A stretch of DNA of 64,000 nucleotides from Labilithrix sp. GTDB taxonomy: Bacteria > Myxococcota_A > Polyangia > Polyangiales > Polyangiaceae. The first letter of the stretch is position 1; every line of letters starts with the position of its first letter. The DNA lies in the NCBI GenBank assembly GCA_019637155.1, contig JAHBWE010000016.1, positions 1 through 64,000 on the forward strand, written 5' to 3'. This document shows, one piece after another, positions 8,493 through 17,527 of the stretch. Position numbers and translations under genes: made by a program. The notes beneath the pieces were generated by a model. The model had not been told where the DNA came from. It searched no databases and saw only the letters and a program-made list of their open reading frames with translations.

Positions 8493-9412
8493 GCGCCGCC
8501 TCGCAACTTCGAGCCAGCCCGACGACCGAGGCGCATGTGAGCAGGGGCTCCGATTCGTCGCGGCGGTTCCTCGCCGAGCTGCGGCGCGAGATCGAGGCCC
8601 ACCCCGGGGTGAATCACCTCTTCCTCGCGCGGTGCGCGACGAGCCCGTTCTCGCGCGAGGATTATCGGGTCTTCGGCGAAAACCATTATGCGCTCGTCTG
8701 CGTCTTTACCAATTACCTCGAGCGCCTCCTCCTCCGCGGTCCCTCCAGCGAGTCGAAGCTCTGGCTCGCGAAGGTCCTCGTCGACGAATACGGCGAGGGC
8801 TCCGAGGGCGAGGACCACGCGACGCTCTATGGCCACTTCCTCCGCGCCTGCAAGAGCTCCGTCCCGGACGCGCCATCGACGTCGAAGGTGCCCGCGCCCG
8901 CGTACGAGTTCATCCGCGAGCACCGCCGCATCGTCTCCGAGGAGCCGTTCCTCGTCGGCCTCGGCGCGGTCGGCCCCGGCCACGAGTGGGCGATCCCGAA
9001 GATGTTCGCCGCCGTCATCCCCGGCCTCCGCCGCGCCGGCTTCACGAAGGAGGAGATCCTCTACTTCGAGCTGCACGTCGAGCAGGACGTCGACCACGGC
9101 GCGTGGCTCGAGGAGGCGCTCGCGCAGTTCGGGCGGACGGAGGAGGCGCGGCAGCAGATCCGCCGCGGCGCGCTCCTCTCGCTCGAGGCGCGCGCCCGCT
9201 TCTGGAGCGGCGTGCAGCGCGCGGTCGTGCGCTGGCGCCAGCCGAACGCGGTGCGGCCCGACGGCGCGTCGCCGCGCTCGATCGCACGCGAGATCATGAT
9301 CACGACGTGGGACGGTTCTCCGCGCCTGCGCGCGCTCGAGAGCCGCTACGATTCCTTCATGGCGCGCCGCCGCCCGACGATCGCCGAGCTCGTCGAAGCG
9401 GGCCGAAGGTAG
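8489..9412 (+). CDS. haem-oxygenase-like diiron oxidase (iron-containing redox enzyme family)
   Basis: The protein is 307 residues long. Its six likely iron ligands have the spacing known from CADD-type haem-oxygenase-like diiron oxidases: E103 and H110 (EGSEGEDH), E166 (GPGHEW), and H196, D200, H203 (HVEQDVDH). Such enzymes use O2 for oxidative C-C or C-N cleavage, N-oxygenation or self-sacrificing p-aminobenzoate formation. The ATG at 8489 overlaps the preceding radical SAM stop by four bases, and the next radical SAM gene begins 6 bp after this stop, so the three products probably act in one pathway. The family call is strong; the reaction is unknown. Confidence 0.88.
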   Translation: MSAASQLRASPTTEAHVSRGSDSSRRFLAELRREIEAHPGVNHLFLARCATSPFSREDYRVFGENHYALVCVFTNYLERLLLRGPSSESKLWLAKVLVDEYGEGSEGEDHATLYGHFLRACKSSVPDAPSTSKVPAPAYEFIREHRRIVSEEPFLVGLGAVGPGHEWAIPKMFAAVIPGLRRAGFTKEEILYFELHVEQDVDHGAWLEEALAQFGRTEEARQQIRRGALLSLEARARFWSGVQRAVVRWRQPNAVRPDGASPRSIAREIMITTWDGSPRLRALESRYDSFMARRRPTIAELVEAGRR

Positions 9413-9418
9413 GACGGA

Positions 9419-11059
9419 TTGAAGCGCATCACGTTCGTCTCCACGAGGAAGAACCTCGATCCGACCGAGCGCGAGCTCTACGAGATGGACCTCCTCTGCC
9501 GTGGGCTCGGGTTCAAGCGCGCGTTCCTCGACCTCGGCATGCAGACCGTGATGGCGTGCACGCCGGCCGACGTCCACACCGAGCTCGTCGACGAATATTC
9601 GGATCCGATCGACTACGACGTGAAGACCGACCTCGTCGCGCTGTCGGCGAAGACGTCGTGCGCGACGTACGCCTACGACGTCGCGCGCCGCTTCAAGGAG
9701 CGCGGCAAGCGCGTGGTGATGGGCGGCATCCACGCGTCGCTGCGCCCGGACGAGGCGCTCCAGCACGTCGACTGCGTCGTCACCGGTGAGGCGGAGACGC
9801 TATGGCCCGAGGTCGTGCGCGATCTCCAGGCCGGCAAGCTGAAGGAGCGCTACGACGCGATCGGCTTCCCGCCGATGGACGCGATCCCCGCGCCGGCGTG
9901 GGGCAAGGGCAAGCCCGACGATTACCTGTTTCACCAAATCCAGACGACGCGCGGCTGCCCGTTCCGCTGCCGCTTCTGCAGCGTCCCCGACATCTCGGGG
10001 CAGGACTTCCGCTTCAAGCCGGTCGAGTGCGTCCTCGCCGAGCTCCGCGCCCTGCCGAAGAGCAAAGGGCCCATCGCGTCGGGCAAGCCGCTCTACGTCG
10101 TCGACGACAACTTCATCTCGCGTACTCGGTATACGAAGGACCTCCTCCGCGCGATGGCGCCGCTCGCGCAGCGCGGCGAAATACCGAGCTGGTCGGCGGA
10201 GACGACGCTCAACGTCGCGAGCGACGAGGAGATGCTCGATCTCTTCCGCGACGCGGGCTGCTCCACCCTCATCATCGGCTTCGAGTCGGTCACCGAGGCC
10301 TCGCTCGCGGCGATGGATAAGCCGGTGAATTTCTGCCTCACGTACCAGGAGGCGATCGACCGGATCCACGCCCGCGGAATGACGATCATCGGCAATTTCA
10401 TCGTCGGCTTCGACACCGACACGCTGGGCGTCTTCAAGCAGACCCTCGATTTCGTGCAAGAGAGCGGGATCCTGTATCCCTTCTTCAGCATCCTCACCCC
10501 GATGCCGGGGACGAAGCTGTTCGACGACTACAAAGCGGCGGGGCGCCTCGATCACGAGGAGTGGCACCTCTACGACACGCGCCACGTCGTGTTCGAGCCC
10601 ACGAACATGACGCGCGAAGAGCTGATGGACGGCTACGTGTGGCTCTACGAGCAGGCCTACGGCGCCGACAACCTCTACGCCCGCATCGAGCGCAACTGGC
10701 GCCGCCGCGCGCGCGGCTCGAACCTCCTCGAGAAGGCCTTCATCGCCTCCCGCCTCGCGCCGGAGATGCTCAAAGGCGATCACGAGCTCCGCTCCCATTT
10801 CGGCCAGGGCATCAAGCTGATGATGAATCGCCATCTGAAGGCGGACGCGGGCCAGCTCCTCTATTTGCTCGACGCCTTCGACTTCGCGCGCTTCATGCGC
10901 CGCTTCAACACCCCGCGCCGCGCGGAGAGCTACCGCACCTTCGAGGACCCGACGAAGTGGACGCGCGCCCTGGAGGCGGAGAAGCTCGACGTCCGCCAGT
11001 GGCAGAACGCGAAGGCGGTGAAGCGCACCGCGAAGGCGTCGCTCCCCGTCGTGCGCTGA
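9419..11059 (+). CDS. second B12-binding-type radical SAM enzyme
   Basis: The protein is 546 residues long and starts at TTG 9419, with AGGA at 9411-9414 as ribosome site. No ATG fits without losing the first strand (KRITFVSTRKN). The N-terminal ~140 residues are a cobalamin-binding-type Rossmann domain (LVALSAKTSCATYAYDVA, VVMGGIHASLRPDEA, VVTGEAETLWPEVV), again without DxHxxG. The cluster motif is C180-x3-C184-x2-C187 (CPFRCRFC). Barrel segments VVDDNFISRTRYTKD, LIIGFESVTEAS and SILTPMPGTKLF parallel those of the first radical SAM protein, so the two may be ancient paralogues or act in sequence. The C-terminal ~130 residues are helical and basic. An MFS transporter starts 18 bp downstream. 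Confidence 0.9.
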   Translation: MKRITFVSTRKNLDPTERELYEMDLLCRGLGFKRAFLDLGMQTVMACTPADVHTELVDEYSDPIDYDVKTDLVALSAKTSCATYAYDVARRFKERGKRVVMGGIHASLRPDEALQHVDCVVTGEAETLWPEVVRDLQAGKLKERYDAIGFPPMDAIPAPAWGKGKPDDYLFHQIQTTRGCPFRCRFCSVPDISGQDFRFKPVECVLAELRALPKSKGPIASGKPLYVVDDNFISRTRYTKDLLRAMAPLAQRGEIPSWSAETTLNVASDEEMLDLFRDAGCSTLIIGFESVTEASLAAMDKPVNFCLTYQEAIDRIHARGMTIIGNFIVGFDTDTLGVFKQTLDFVQESGILYPFFSILTPMPGTKLFDDYKAAGRLDHEEWHLYDTRHVVFEPTNMTREELMDGYVWLYEQAYGADNLYARIERNWRRRARGSNLLEKAFIASRLAPEMLKGDHELRSHFGQGIKLMMNRHLKADAGQLLYLLDAFDFARFMRRFNTPRRAESYRTFEDPTKWTRALEAEKLDVRQWQNAKAVKRTAKASLPVVR

Positions 11060-11077
11060 CGCGGTAGACTGCGGGTC

Positions 11078-12469
11078 GTGGCGGACGAGAGAGGCGGCGG
11101 CATCACGCGCTTCGCGGCGGCGGCGGCGCTGGGCGGCTTCCTGTTCGGGTACGACTCCGCGGTCGTGAACGGGGCGGTGCTCGGGCTCGAGCGCACGTTC
11201 AAGACGAGCAGCGCCGGCACCGGGTTCGCGGTCGCGTCGATCTTGCTCGGGTGCGCGGTGGGGGCGCTCCTGGCCGGTCGCGTCGCGGACGCGAAGGGGA
11301 GGCGGCCGGTGATGCTCGTGGCGGCGGTGACGTTCGCGGTCACCTCGTTCGCGTGCGGGCTCGCGCCTTCGAGCGGGACGTTCACGTTCGCGCGGTTCGT
11401 GAGCGGGCTCGCGGTCGGGGCGGCGAGCGTCGTGTGCCCCGCCTACATCGCCGAGATCGCGCCGGCGCGCTCGCGCGGGCGGATGGGGTCCTTGCAGCAG
11501 CTCGGGATCGTGCTCGGCATCTTCGCGGCGCTGCTCGCGGACCACCTCCTCGCCCTCGCCGCGGGCGGGACGAACGAGAAGCTGTGGGGCGGCTTCGAGG
11601 CGTGGCGGTGGATGTTCCTCGTCCAGATCGTGCCGTCGTTCGCGTTCGCGGTCGCGGTCTGGTTCATCCCCGAGTCGCCGCGCTACCTCGTCGCGGCGCA
11701 GGAGTTCACCGCCGCGCTCGTCGTGCTCCAGCGCATCGACCCGAACGCGACGGCGGAGGACGTCGACGCGATCCGTTACACGATCGACAAGGACCGGCAG
11801 CCGCGTTTTTCGGATTTGCGCGACGAGGAGGGGAAGGTCCACAAGATCGTGTGGATCGGCGGCGCGCTGTCGGTGCTGCAGCAGCTCGTCGGCATCAACA
11901 GCATCTTCTATTACGGCGACGTCCTCTGGGAGTCGGTCGGGTTCAGCGCGAGCGACTCCCTCCGGAACAACGTCATCACGGGCTCGATCAACGTCGGCGC
12001 GACCGTCATCGCCATTCTCACGATTGACCGCTTCGGGCGGCGGCCGCTCCTGCTCGTCGGCTCGATCGGAATGGCGATCACGCTCGGCGTGCTCGCGGTC
12101 GCCTTCGCGGGCGCGAAGTCGGGGCCGCACGGGATCGTGCTCTCGCGCGACGCGGCCTGGGCCGCGCTCGTCGCCGCGAACCTCTACGTGTTCGCGTTCG
12201 CGGTGTCGTGGGGGCCCGTCGTCTGGGTGCTCCTCGGCGAGATGTTCCCCAACGCGTTCCGTGGCGCCGCGATGGCGGTCGCGATCTTCGCGCAGTGGAT
12301 GGCGAACTGGGCCGTGACGATCAGCTTCCCCGCGCTCGTCTCCGGCCTCGGCCCGGTCGTACCTTATGGCCTCTATTGTGGATTTTCGCTCGTCTCGTTC
12401 TTCGTCGTGCGCCGCTTCGTGCGCGAGACGAAGGGGCGCGCGCTCGAGGAGGCGTCGGCCGAGGGCTGA
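11078..12469 (+). CDS. sugar-porter family MFS transporter
   Basis: This is a 463-residue, 12-helix transporter starting at GTG 11078. Sugar-porter signatures are present: GYDSAVVNG in helix 1, GRVADAKGRRP between helices 2 and 3, PESPRYLV after helix 6, QQLVGINSIFYYG in helix 7, DRFGRRPLL, and a terminal RETKGR. The family moves hexoses, polyols or related small polar molecules, usually with protons, across the inner membrane. It is 18 bp after the radical SAM/diiron oxidase trio on the same strand, so it may import a precursor or export the product. That link is inferred from position only. Confidence 0.9.
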   Translation: MADERGGGITRFAAAAALGGFLFGYDSAVVNGAVLGLERTFKTSSAGTGFAVASILLGCAVGALLAGRVADAKGRRPVMLVAAVTFAVTSFACGLAPSSGTFTFARFVSGLAVGAASVVCPAYIAEIAPARSRGRMGSLQQLGIVLGIFAALLADHLLALAAGGTNEKLWGGFEAWRWMFLVQIVPSFAFAVAVWFIPESPRYLVAAQEFTAALVVLQRIDPNATAEDVDAIRYTIDKDRQPRFSDLRDEEGKVHKIVWIGGALSVLQQLVGINSIFYYGDVLWESVGFSASDSLRNNVITGSINVGATVIAILTIDRFGRRPLLLVGSIGMAITLGVLAVAFAGAKSGPHGIVLSRDAAWAALVAANLYVFAFAVSWGPVVWVLLGEMFPNAFRGAAMAVAIFAQWMANWAVTISFPALVSGLGPVVPYGLYCGFSLVSFFVVRRFVRETKGRALEEASAEG

Positions 12470-12500
12470 CGCCTCGCCGCCTTCGAGATACGCTTCCCGC

Positions 12501-13415
12501 GTGCGGCTCCTCGCGGCGACGGGCATGTGGGCGGCGGGCGCGATGCTCGTCGCGACCGCGCACGCGCGGACGATCGAGGTGGTGCCGCGCGTCGCGACCC
12601 GGTCCGCGCCGGCGCCGAAGCTCGCGCCCGGGAGCCCCGGCACGATCGGCTGGGCGATCGCGCAGCAGGAGAAGAAGGTCCGCTTCAAGCGCGCACAGAG
12701 CGAAGGCGCGCTCCCGGAGCGCGATCCGGACGGGACGTGCCCGGCGGAGATGGCGAACGTCGACCGGCGCTTCTGCGTCGATCGGTGGGAGGGCTCGCTC
12801 GAGGAGCTGCTCGAGGACGGGTCCACCCAGCCGTGGCCGGCGACGACGGTGCTCGACCTCACCAAGCAATACCGCGCCGTGAGCGCGCCCGGGCTCGTGC
12901 CGCAGGCCTACATCAGCGGGACGCAGGCGGCGGAGGCCTGCCGCAAGTCGGGAAAGCGGCTCTGCGAGGCGAGCGAGTGGCGCCTCGCGTGCGCGGGGCG
13001 CGAGGGCACGATCTATCCATATGGGACTACGCGCGTGGAGCGGCGGTGCAACGACTACGGGCGCGCGCCGATGTACTCGTTTTATCCGCAGGTCGAGAAG
13101 AGCTGGGCGCTCGTCACGAACACCGACATGAACGATCCGCGCCTGAACCTGCTCGAGGGCACGGTCGCGAAGACGGGGGAGCACCCGGGCTGCGTCAACG
13201 ACTGGGGCCTCTACGACATGGTCGGCAATCTGCACGAATGGACCGCCGACCCGAATGGCACTTTCCAGGGCGGGTATTACCTCGACACGCTCATCAACGG
13301 CGAGGGCTGCGCCTACCGCACCACCGCGCACGATATCGATTATCACGATTACTCCACGGGATTCCGCTGTTGCGCGGACCTCCTCCCGGGGAGCGGCCTC
13401 GACGACGACGAATGA
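12501..13415 (+). CDS. formylglycine-generating-enzyme-like (SUMF1 domain) exported protein
   Basis: The protein is 304 residues long. GTG 12501 begins a signal-like segment (VRLLAATGMWAAGAMLVATAHA). The C-terminal ~220 residues show the FGE/SUMF1 fold: FCVDRWEGSLEE, GKRLCEASEWRLAC, NDWGLYDMVGNLHEWTAD and the terminal GFRCC. True formylglycine-generating enzymes use a Cys pair and copper to oxidise a sulfatase Cys; many SUMF1-domain proteins in myxobacteria are non-catalytic or ligand-binding. No sulfatase gene is nearby. It overlaps the next gene by four bases (ATGA), implying coupled translation. Confidence 0.85.
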   Translation: MRLLAATGMWAAGAMLVATAHARTIEVVPRVATRSAPAPKLAPGSPGTIGWAIAQQEKKVRFKRAQSEGALPERDPDGTCPAEMANVDRRFCVDRWEGSLEELLEDGSTQPWPATTVLDLTKQYRAVSAPGLVPQAYISGTQAAEACRKSGKRLCEASEWRLACAGREGTIYPYGTTRVERRCNDYGRAPMYSFYPQVEKSWALVTNTDMNDPRLNLLEGTVAKTGEHPGCVNDWGLYDMVGNLHEWTADPNGTFQGGYYLDTLINGEGCAYRTTAHDIDYHDYSTGFRCCADLLPGSGLDDDE

Positions 13416-14311
13416 AATTGAGCCGCCGGAAGCTCGCGCTCGGCGCGGCCGGAGCCGCCGCCGCCGCGGTCGCGGCGGAGTGGTGGACCTTTCAAGGTCA
13501 CCTCGATCACCGCCGCTCCCCCGGCGCCGCGACGCCCAAGCTCTCCGCGCCCGCCGCCGACGGCGTGGTCCACGTCGGCCACTCCACCCACGTGATCCAG
13601 CTCGGCGGAAAGAAGCTCCTCACCGATCCATGGTTTTACGACCCCGCGTTCGGCGCGCTCTCGCACGCGGTCGCGCCGGCGGTTCGTCCCGCCGATCTCG
13701 ATCCCGTCGACGCGATCCTGATCTCGCACGACCACGCCGATCACGCCGACCTCCGCGCCCTCGCCGAGATCGCGGCGCACAGCCGGAGCGCCGCCGTCCT
13801 CGTCGCGACGGAGCACCTCGCCGAGAGCCTCCGCGCGATCGGCTTCACCGACGTCTCCGTCCTCGCGAAGGACGCCGAGCGCGAGCTGCCGGGCGCGATC
13901 GCGGTCCGCGCGGTGGAGGCGGTCCACGACGTGTACGAGGTCGGCTTCGTCGTCCGCCACGCCGGAAGATGCGTGTACTTTGCAGGCGACACCGCGCTCC
14001 ACGGCTCGATGGAGGCGATCGGCAAGAGCTTCCGCCCCGACGTCGCGATCCTCCCGTGCGACGGCACGCGCGTGCTCGGCGGCGCGCTCCACGTCATGCG
14101 CCCCGAGGACGCCGTCGAAGCGGCGCGCCGCCTCGGTGCGAAGGTCATCGTCCCCTCCCACGCCGAGGCCTACTTCTCCGACCCGCTCGCGGCGACCGTG
14201 CTCGCCTCGATGGAGAAGGACGCCATCCAGCGCCTCCACGACGGCATCGCCAAGCACCTCCCCGGCGTCCGCTGCGCGACCCCCGAGCCGGGCGAGCACG
14301 TCCCGATCTGA
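13412..14311 (+). CDS. Tat-exported metallo-beta-lactamase-fold hydrolase
   Basis: The protein is 299 residues long. The N-terminus has a twin-Arg signal (KLSRRKLALGAAGAAAAA). The metal motif is H106-x-H108-x-D110-H111 (SHDHADHADL), with later ligands in YFAGDTALHG and VIVPSHAEAYF. This pattern matches the UlaG/NAPE-PLD-like branch of the metallo-beta-lactamase superfamily, which contains lactonases and phosphodiesterases. Tat export suggests folding with metal in the cytoplasm before delivery to the periplasm. The start overlaps the stop of the SUMF1-like gene. The substrate cannot be read from the sequence. Confidence 0.87.
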   Translation: MKLSRRKLALGAAGAAAAAVAAEWWTFQGHLDHRRSPGAATPKLSAPAADGVVHVGHSTHVIQLGGKKLLTDPWFYDPAFGALSHAVAPAVRPADLDPVDAILISHDHADHADLRALAEIAAHSRSAAVLVATEHLAESLRAIGFTDVSVLAKDAERELPGAIAVRAVEAVHDVYEVGFVVRHAGRCVYFAGDTALHGSMEAIGKSFRPDVAILPCDGTRVLGGALHVMRPEDAVEAARRLGAKVIVPSHAEAYFSDPLAATVLASMEKDAIQRLHDGIAKHLPGVRCATPEPGEHVPI

Positions 14312-14319
14312 CCGCGGAG

Positions 14320-14730
14320 TCACTTCGAGACGGACCAGGAACCCTTGGTCGAGATCGACGACTGCCAGGTCCCCGAGCCCTTGCCGTTCGCGAACGTCCC
14401 CTGGAAGGTGACGACGACGCCTTCGCCGGTGCCGACGCCGACGCTCACGCCTCCGTCGGCGGTCACGGAGCCGGTCGCGGGGTACTGTTTGCCGCTCACG
14501 GTCACGACGACGTCGATGTTGGTGCCCGAGATCGTCATCGTGACCGGCCCGGTGCCGTCGCCGGAGTAGATACCCGAATAGGTGCCGTCGAGGCTGGTCG
14601 GCCCGTCGTTGTCGCCCGACGAGCTCCCGCCGGAAGGGCCCTCGTTGTTGACGGTGCAGCCGGTCGCGCCGAGCGCGGCGGCGGAGGTGACGCTGAAGAA
14701 GAGGACCGTGGTGAGGAGTCGAAGGTTCAT
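14320..14730 (-). CDS. small lipoprotein, unknown function
   Basis: The protein is 136 residues long. ATG 14730 opens a lipoprotein signal (MNLRLLTTVLFFSVTSAAAL) with Cys in ATGC; the in-frame extension upstream is Arg-rich and lacks signal character. A Gly/Ser/Asp linker leads to a short all-beta domain (TYSGIYSGDGTGPVTMTIS, FQGTFANGKGSGTWQ), resembling lipocalin- or META-like folds that compare bound and unbound states in many myxobacterial lipoproteins. It converges on the metallo-beta-lactamase-fold gene with only 8 bp between stops. No specific function can be assigned. Confidence 0.75.
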   Translation of the reverse strand: MNLRLLTTVLFFSVTSAAALGATGCTVNNEGPSGGSSSGDNDGPTSLDGTYSGIYSGDGTGPVTMTISGTNIDVVVTVSGKQYPATGSVTADGGVSVGVGTGEGVVVTFQGTFANGKGSGTWQSSISTKGSWSVSK

Positions 14731-14922
14731 GGGCCGTACCATCGCACGCCCCGTACCCGCGCCGCGCTCGCGCGTAGACCGCGAAAACCCGCGCTCGGCG
14801 AGGCTCCCTGCGTCACGGGCGACGCAGCGGGCGCCGCTGACCGCGCGGCGCCGCGTCGCCGGTGACGCCGCGCCGGCGCGATGGTGCACGTCGTTCGCGC
14901 GGACGGGAGGAGCGAGGTGAGG

Positions 14923-17091
14923 TCAAGGACGGTCGACGAAGAACAGCGTCGGCTTGTCGCGAGCGTCGCCGTCGCGCCCGACGAGGACGAAGCGGTGGGG
15001 GCCGAGCGGCGCGGCGAGGAGCTCGGAGACGTGCTCACGGCCGAGCGTGATCGGGTGCCACGTGCAGGACGCCAGTTGATCCAGCGAGCACCGCGCGATT
15101 GTGGGGACGTTCTTTCGTGTCCCGAAGAGCAGGAGGCTCCGCTTCGCCGGCTCGATCTCCGCCCACACGTCTCCGTACACGCCGTCGTCGAACGCGTCGC
15201 GCGCGTCGAACCTGGAGAAGGTGCACGTGCCGTCGAGCGTGCACCGCAGGACGCCGCCGCCCGAGGCGACGAGCATCGTGCGGCCGCTCTCGTCGAAGAC
15301 GGGAGTACCTCCCGACGACACGCGAGCGCACGCGCCTCCCGCGAGGTCGCAGATCGAGAGCCGCGTGCTGTTGCTGCGAAGCGCGATCTTCCCGAGGGCG
15401 GGCGAGACGGCTCGGACGATGCCCCAGGAGTCCACGTTGACCGTCGCGCACGCGCCTCCCGGCGTCGGACACGTCGTGAGCGTGCCCACGCCGGCCTCGG
15501 AGCTGCTGGTGTACTCGACGCCGTCGCGAACGGCTCGATGCACGCCGTCCCGCGGCGCCTTCGCCTTCGCCTCACAGCGCTCTCCCTCCGCGTCGCAGAC
15601 GACGTAGGCCTCGTAGGTGGAGAAGAGCACGCGCCCGTTCACCCGGTCGGTGGTGATCGACGCGTACGACGCCTGCCCCGCCATGCCGTTCGGCAGCGGC
15701 GCCCCGAGGTCCCACGGCGCGCAGCCCTCTCCGCGCGCGTCGCACCTCGTCACGTGCCACGTGCTCTTCGCCGACTCGTACGAGAGCACGAAGAGGTGCT
15801 TGCCCGAGACGGACGATCCCACGACGGGGGTGTACCCAGTGCCGCCGACGCGATCGGCGAAGGTGATGTCGCGCTCGCTGCACGTCGCCGTCCCCGGCGG
15901 CCCGCAGTCGTGGAAGGACGAGCCCAGCGCGAACGCCAGACGACCGGTCGTCCCGCCGACGGCCATCTGGTGGCGGGGCACCGACACGGCGAGCGGGGCG
16001 CACGAGGTCCCGGCGCGCGTGCAGCGCAGCACCTGGCTCGGCCCGCGGATGACGAGCTCGGGCCCGACCATGACCCGCGCGTTGATGTTGTTGTAGAGCG
16101 TGGCCGCGCTCACCAAGAACGTCGAGGTCGGGATCGTGCCCGTCGCGTCGAGCACGTGAACGTCCACGCCGCTCGCGGGGAACCTGCTGTCGATGTCCCA
16201 CCACGCGTCGGTCGTGAGGTCGGGGTGGAAATGGGAGAAGGTGCCGACGCTGTCGCCGCCGGCGGGCGCCGTCAACGCCGCGCACGTGAACGGCTCCGCG
16301 AACGGACACGTCGCCTGCGTCTCGGCGGTCGGGTCGTAGACGTCGAACCGCCCCGTCTTCGGGTGCACCTCGTGCTCGGTCCGCTTGCTGCCGAGCGGGT
16401 AGATGTTGCAGCTCGTCCCGTCGAGATCGCACACCCCCATCACCGAGCCGACGATCTCGAAGACACGACCACGCGTCGCGTCGACCCAGATCGCGCCGGG
16501 GAGGGAGCCGCCCAGCCGATGGTTCAGGATGGCCGACGAGCAGTCCGTCCCGTCGCTCCGGCACCGCGTGAACCAATGGACGATCGTGTCGGCGTCGCGG
16601 TAGGCGCTCGCCACGTTCAGCATCCCGTCCTGCACGCTGATGCGCGGCGTCCCGAGAGGGCCGGCGGGCCGGTAGGGATGCCGCGTGAGGTCGGTGATCG
16701 TACAGTCGGTGCCGTCGAGGTTGCATCGCCGGAGCGTGATGAACCCTGCCCGGTCCTCGTCGACCAGCAGCACCTTCCCCGCCGCCTCGTCGACGTGCAT
16801 GGCGGGCATCCGCGTGAAGTCGTTGCCCCCGACCGTCTCGACCGTCGCGAACGACGGCGCCTGCGGGACGTACGGCTCCTCCGGCGGCCCGGTATCGGCC
16901 GGCGAGGCGTCTTTGGTCGGCGAAGCGTCGACGTCGGAGCCGGGCCCCGCGTCGATCGCGGTGGGCGTCCCGGCGTCTCCCGCGTCGTCGGCGTCGTCGG
17001 CGGGCGCGAGGGCGGGCTCCGCGCCGCACGCGACCAGCGAGGCAAAAGCGAAAGCGATCCGACTTCGACGAGGCGTCATCTTTCCAAGCAT
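14923..17091 (-). CDS. large lipoprotein with ten Cys-pair repeats
   Basis: The protein is 722 residues long. ATG 17091 is chosen over ATG 17079 because the purine-rich stretch before 17079 abuts the codon. The signal ends in SLVACG, followed by a long Asp/Ala/Gly/Pro linker. The mature part contains ten recurring units of the form C-x(3)-G-x(1-2)-C or close variants: RCNLDGTDC, RCRSDGTDC, VCDLDGTSC, RCTRAGTSC, RCDARGEGC, VCDAEGERC, TCPTPGGAC, ICDLAGGAC, RCTLDGTC, and a divergent last one near RCSLDQLASC. Each is followed by a strand-like segment, with spacing of roughly 45-90 residues. This looks like a beta-propeller or beta-solenoid whose blades are pinned by a disulfide. Probable surface protein; function unknown. 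Confidence 0.8.
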   Translation of the reverse strand: MLGKMTPRRSRIAFAFASLVACGAEPALAPADDADDAGDAGTPTAIDAGPGSDVDASPTKDASPADTGPPEEPYVPQAPSFATVETVGGNDFTRMPAMHVDEAAGKVLLVDEDRAGFITLRRCNLDGTDCTITDLTRHPYRPAGPLGTPRISVQDGMLNVASAYRDADTIVHWFTRCRSDGTDCSSAILNHRLGGSLPGAIWVDATRGRVFEIVGSVMGVCDLDGTSCNIYPLGSKRTEHEVHPKTGRFDVYDPTAETQATCPFAEPFTCAALTAPAGGDSVGTFSHFHPDLTTDAWWDIDSRFPASGVDVHVLDATGTIPTSTFLVSAATLYNNINARVMVGPELVIRGPSQVLRCTRAGTSCAPLAVSVPRHQMAVGGTTGRLAFALGSSFHDCGPPGTATCSERDITFADRVGGTGYTPVVGSSVSGKHLFVLSYESAKSTWHVTRCDARGEGCAPWDLGAPLPNGMAGQASYASITTDRVNGRVLFSTYEAYVVCDAEGERCEAKAKAPRDGVHRAVRDGVEYTSSSEAGVGTLTTCPTPGGACATVNVDSWGIVRAVSPALGKIALRSNSTRLSICDLAGGACARVSSGGTPVFDESGRTMLVASGGGVLRCTLDGTCTFSRFDARDAFDDGVYGDVWAEIEPAKRSLLLFGTRKNVPTIARCSLDQLASCTWHPITLGREHVSELLAAPLGPHRFVLVGRDGDARDKPTLFFVDRP

Positions 17092-17259
17092 CACGTCCGC
17101 CCATCGCACGCGGCGTGCCCGCACCTCGGAGCGCGAATCGCGCTCGTTCGCGCCCTGAGCTCACCACCATGGTGTCGCGTTCGCGAGACGCGGCGTCGCC
17201 CCGACGGGTCCGCGTGCGCGTGCGTGCCTTCGAGCGCTCGTGTAGCCTCGATGCGCTCG

Positions 17260-17475
17260 ATGAAGCTCGCTTGGTCGCTCCTCGTCGGACTCGTCGTCGC
17301 ATGCAACTCGAGGGGCGAGTCGGCCGCGCCTGCCGCGAGCGCGACCTCTCCGCCGCCCGGTGAGCAAGGGGGCGCGTGCACCGAGCCGCCGGGGTGCGCG
17401 CCGGGCTTCGTCTGCGTCATCGCGCCGTGCGTCGTCGCGCCGTGTACCAGCGGGACCTGCCAGGCCCTCGAGTGA
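17260..17475 (+). CDS. short Cys-rich lipoprotein
   Basis: The protein is 71 residues long. ATG 17260 gives a compact signal (MKLAWSLLVGLVVAC) with the lipobox Cys; an in-frame ATG 9 bp upstream (17251) is an alternative. The mature peptide is a Ser/Ala/Pro linker followed by six Cys residues (GACTEPPGC, GFVCVIAPCVVAPC, GTCQALE), a small disulfide-rich module like those attached to other myxobacterial lipoproteins. It is divergent from the Cys-repeat lipoprotein. No function is known. Confidence 0.6.
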   Translation: MKLAWSLLVGLVVACNSRGESAAPAASATSPPPGEQGGACTEPPGCAPGFVCVIAPCVVAPCTSGTCQALE

Positions 17476-17527
17476 TCGTTCGAGCGGTGGCCGCGCGGGA
17501 CATCACGCTCGTCCTCGCTGAGGCGCT

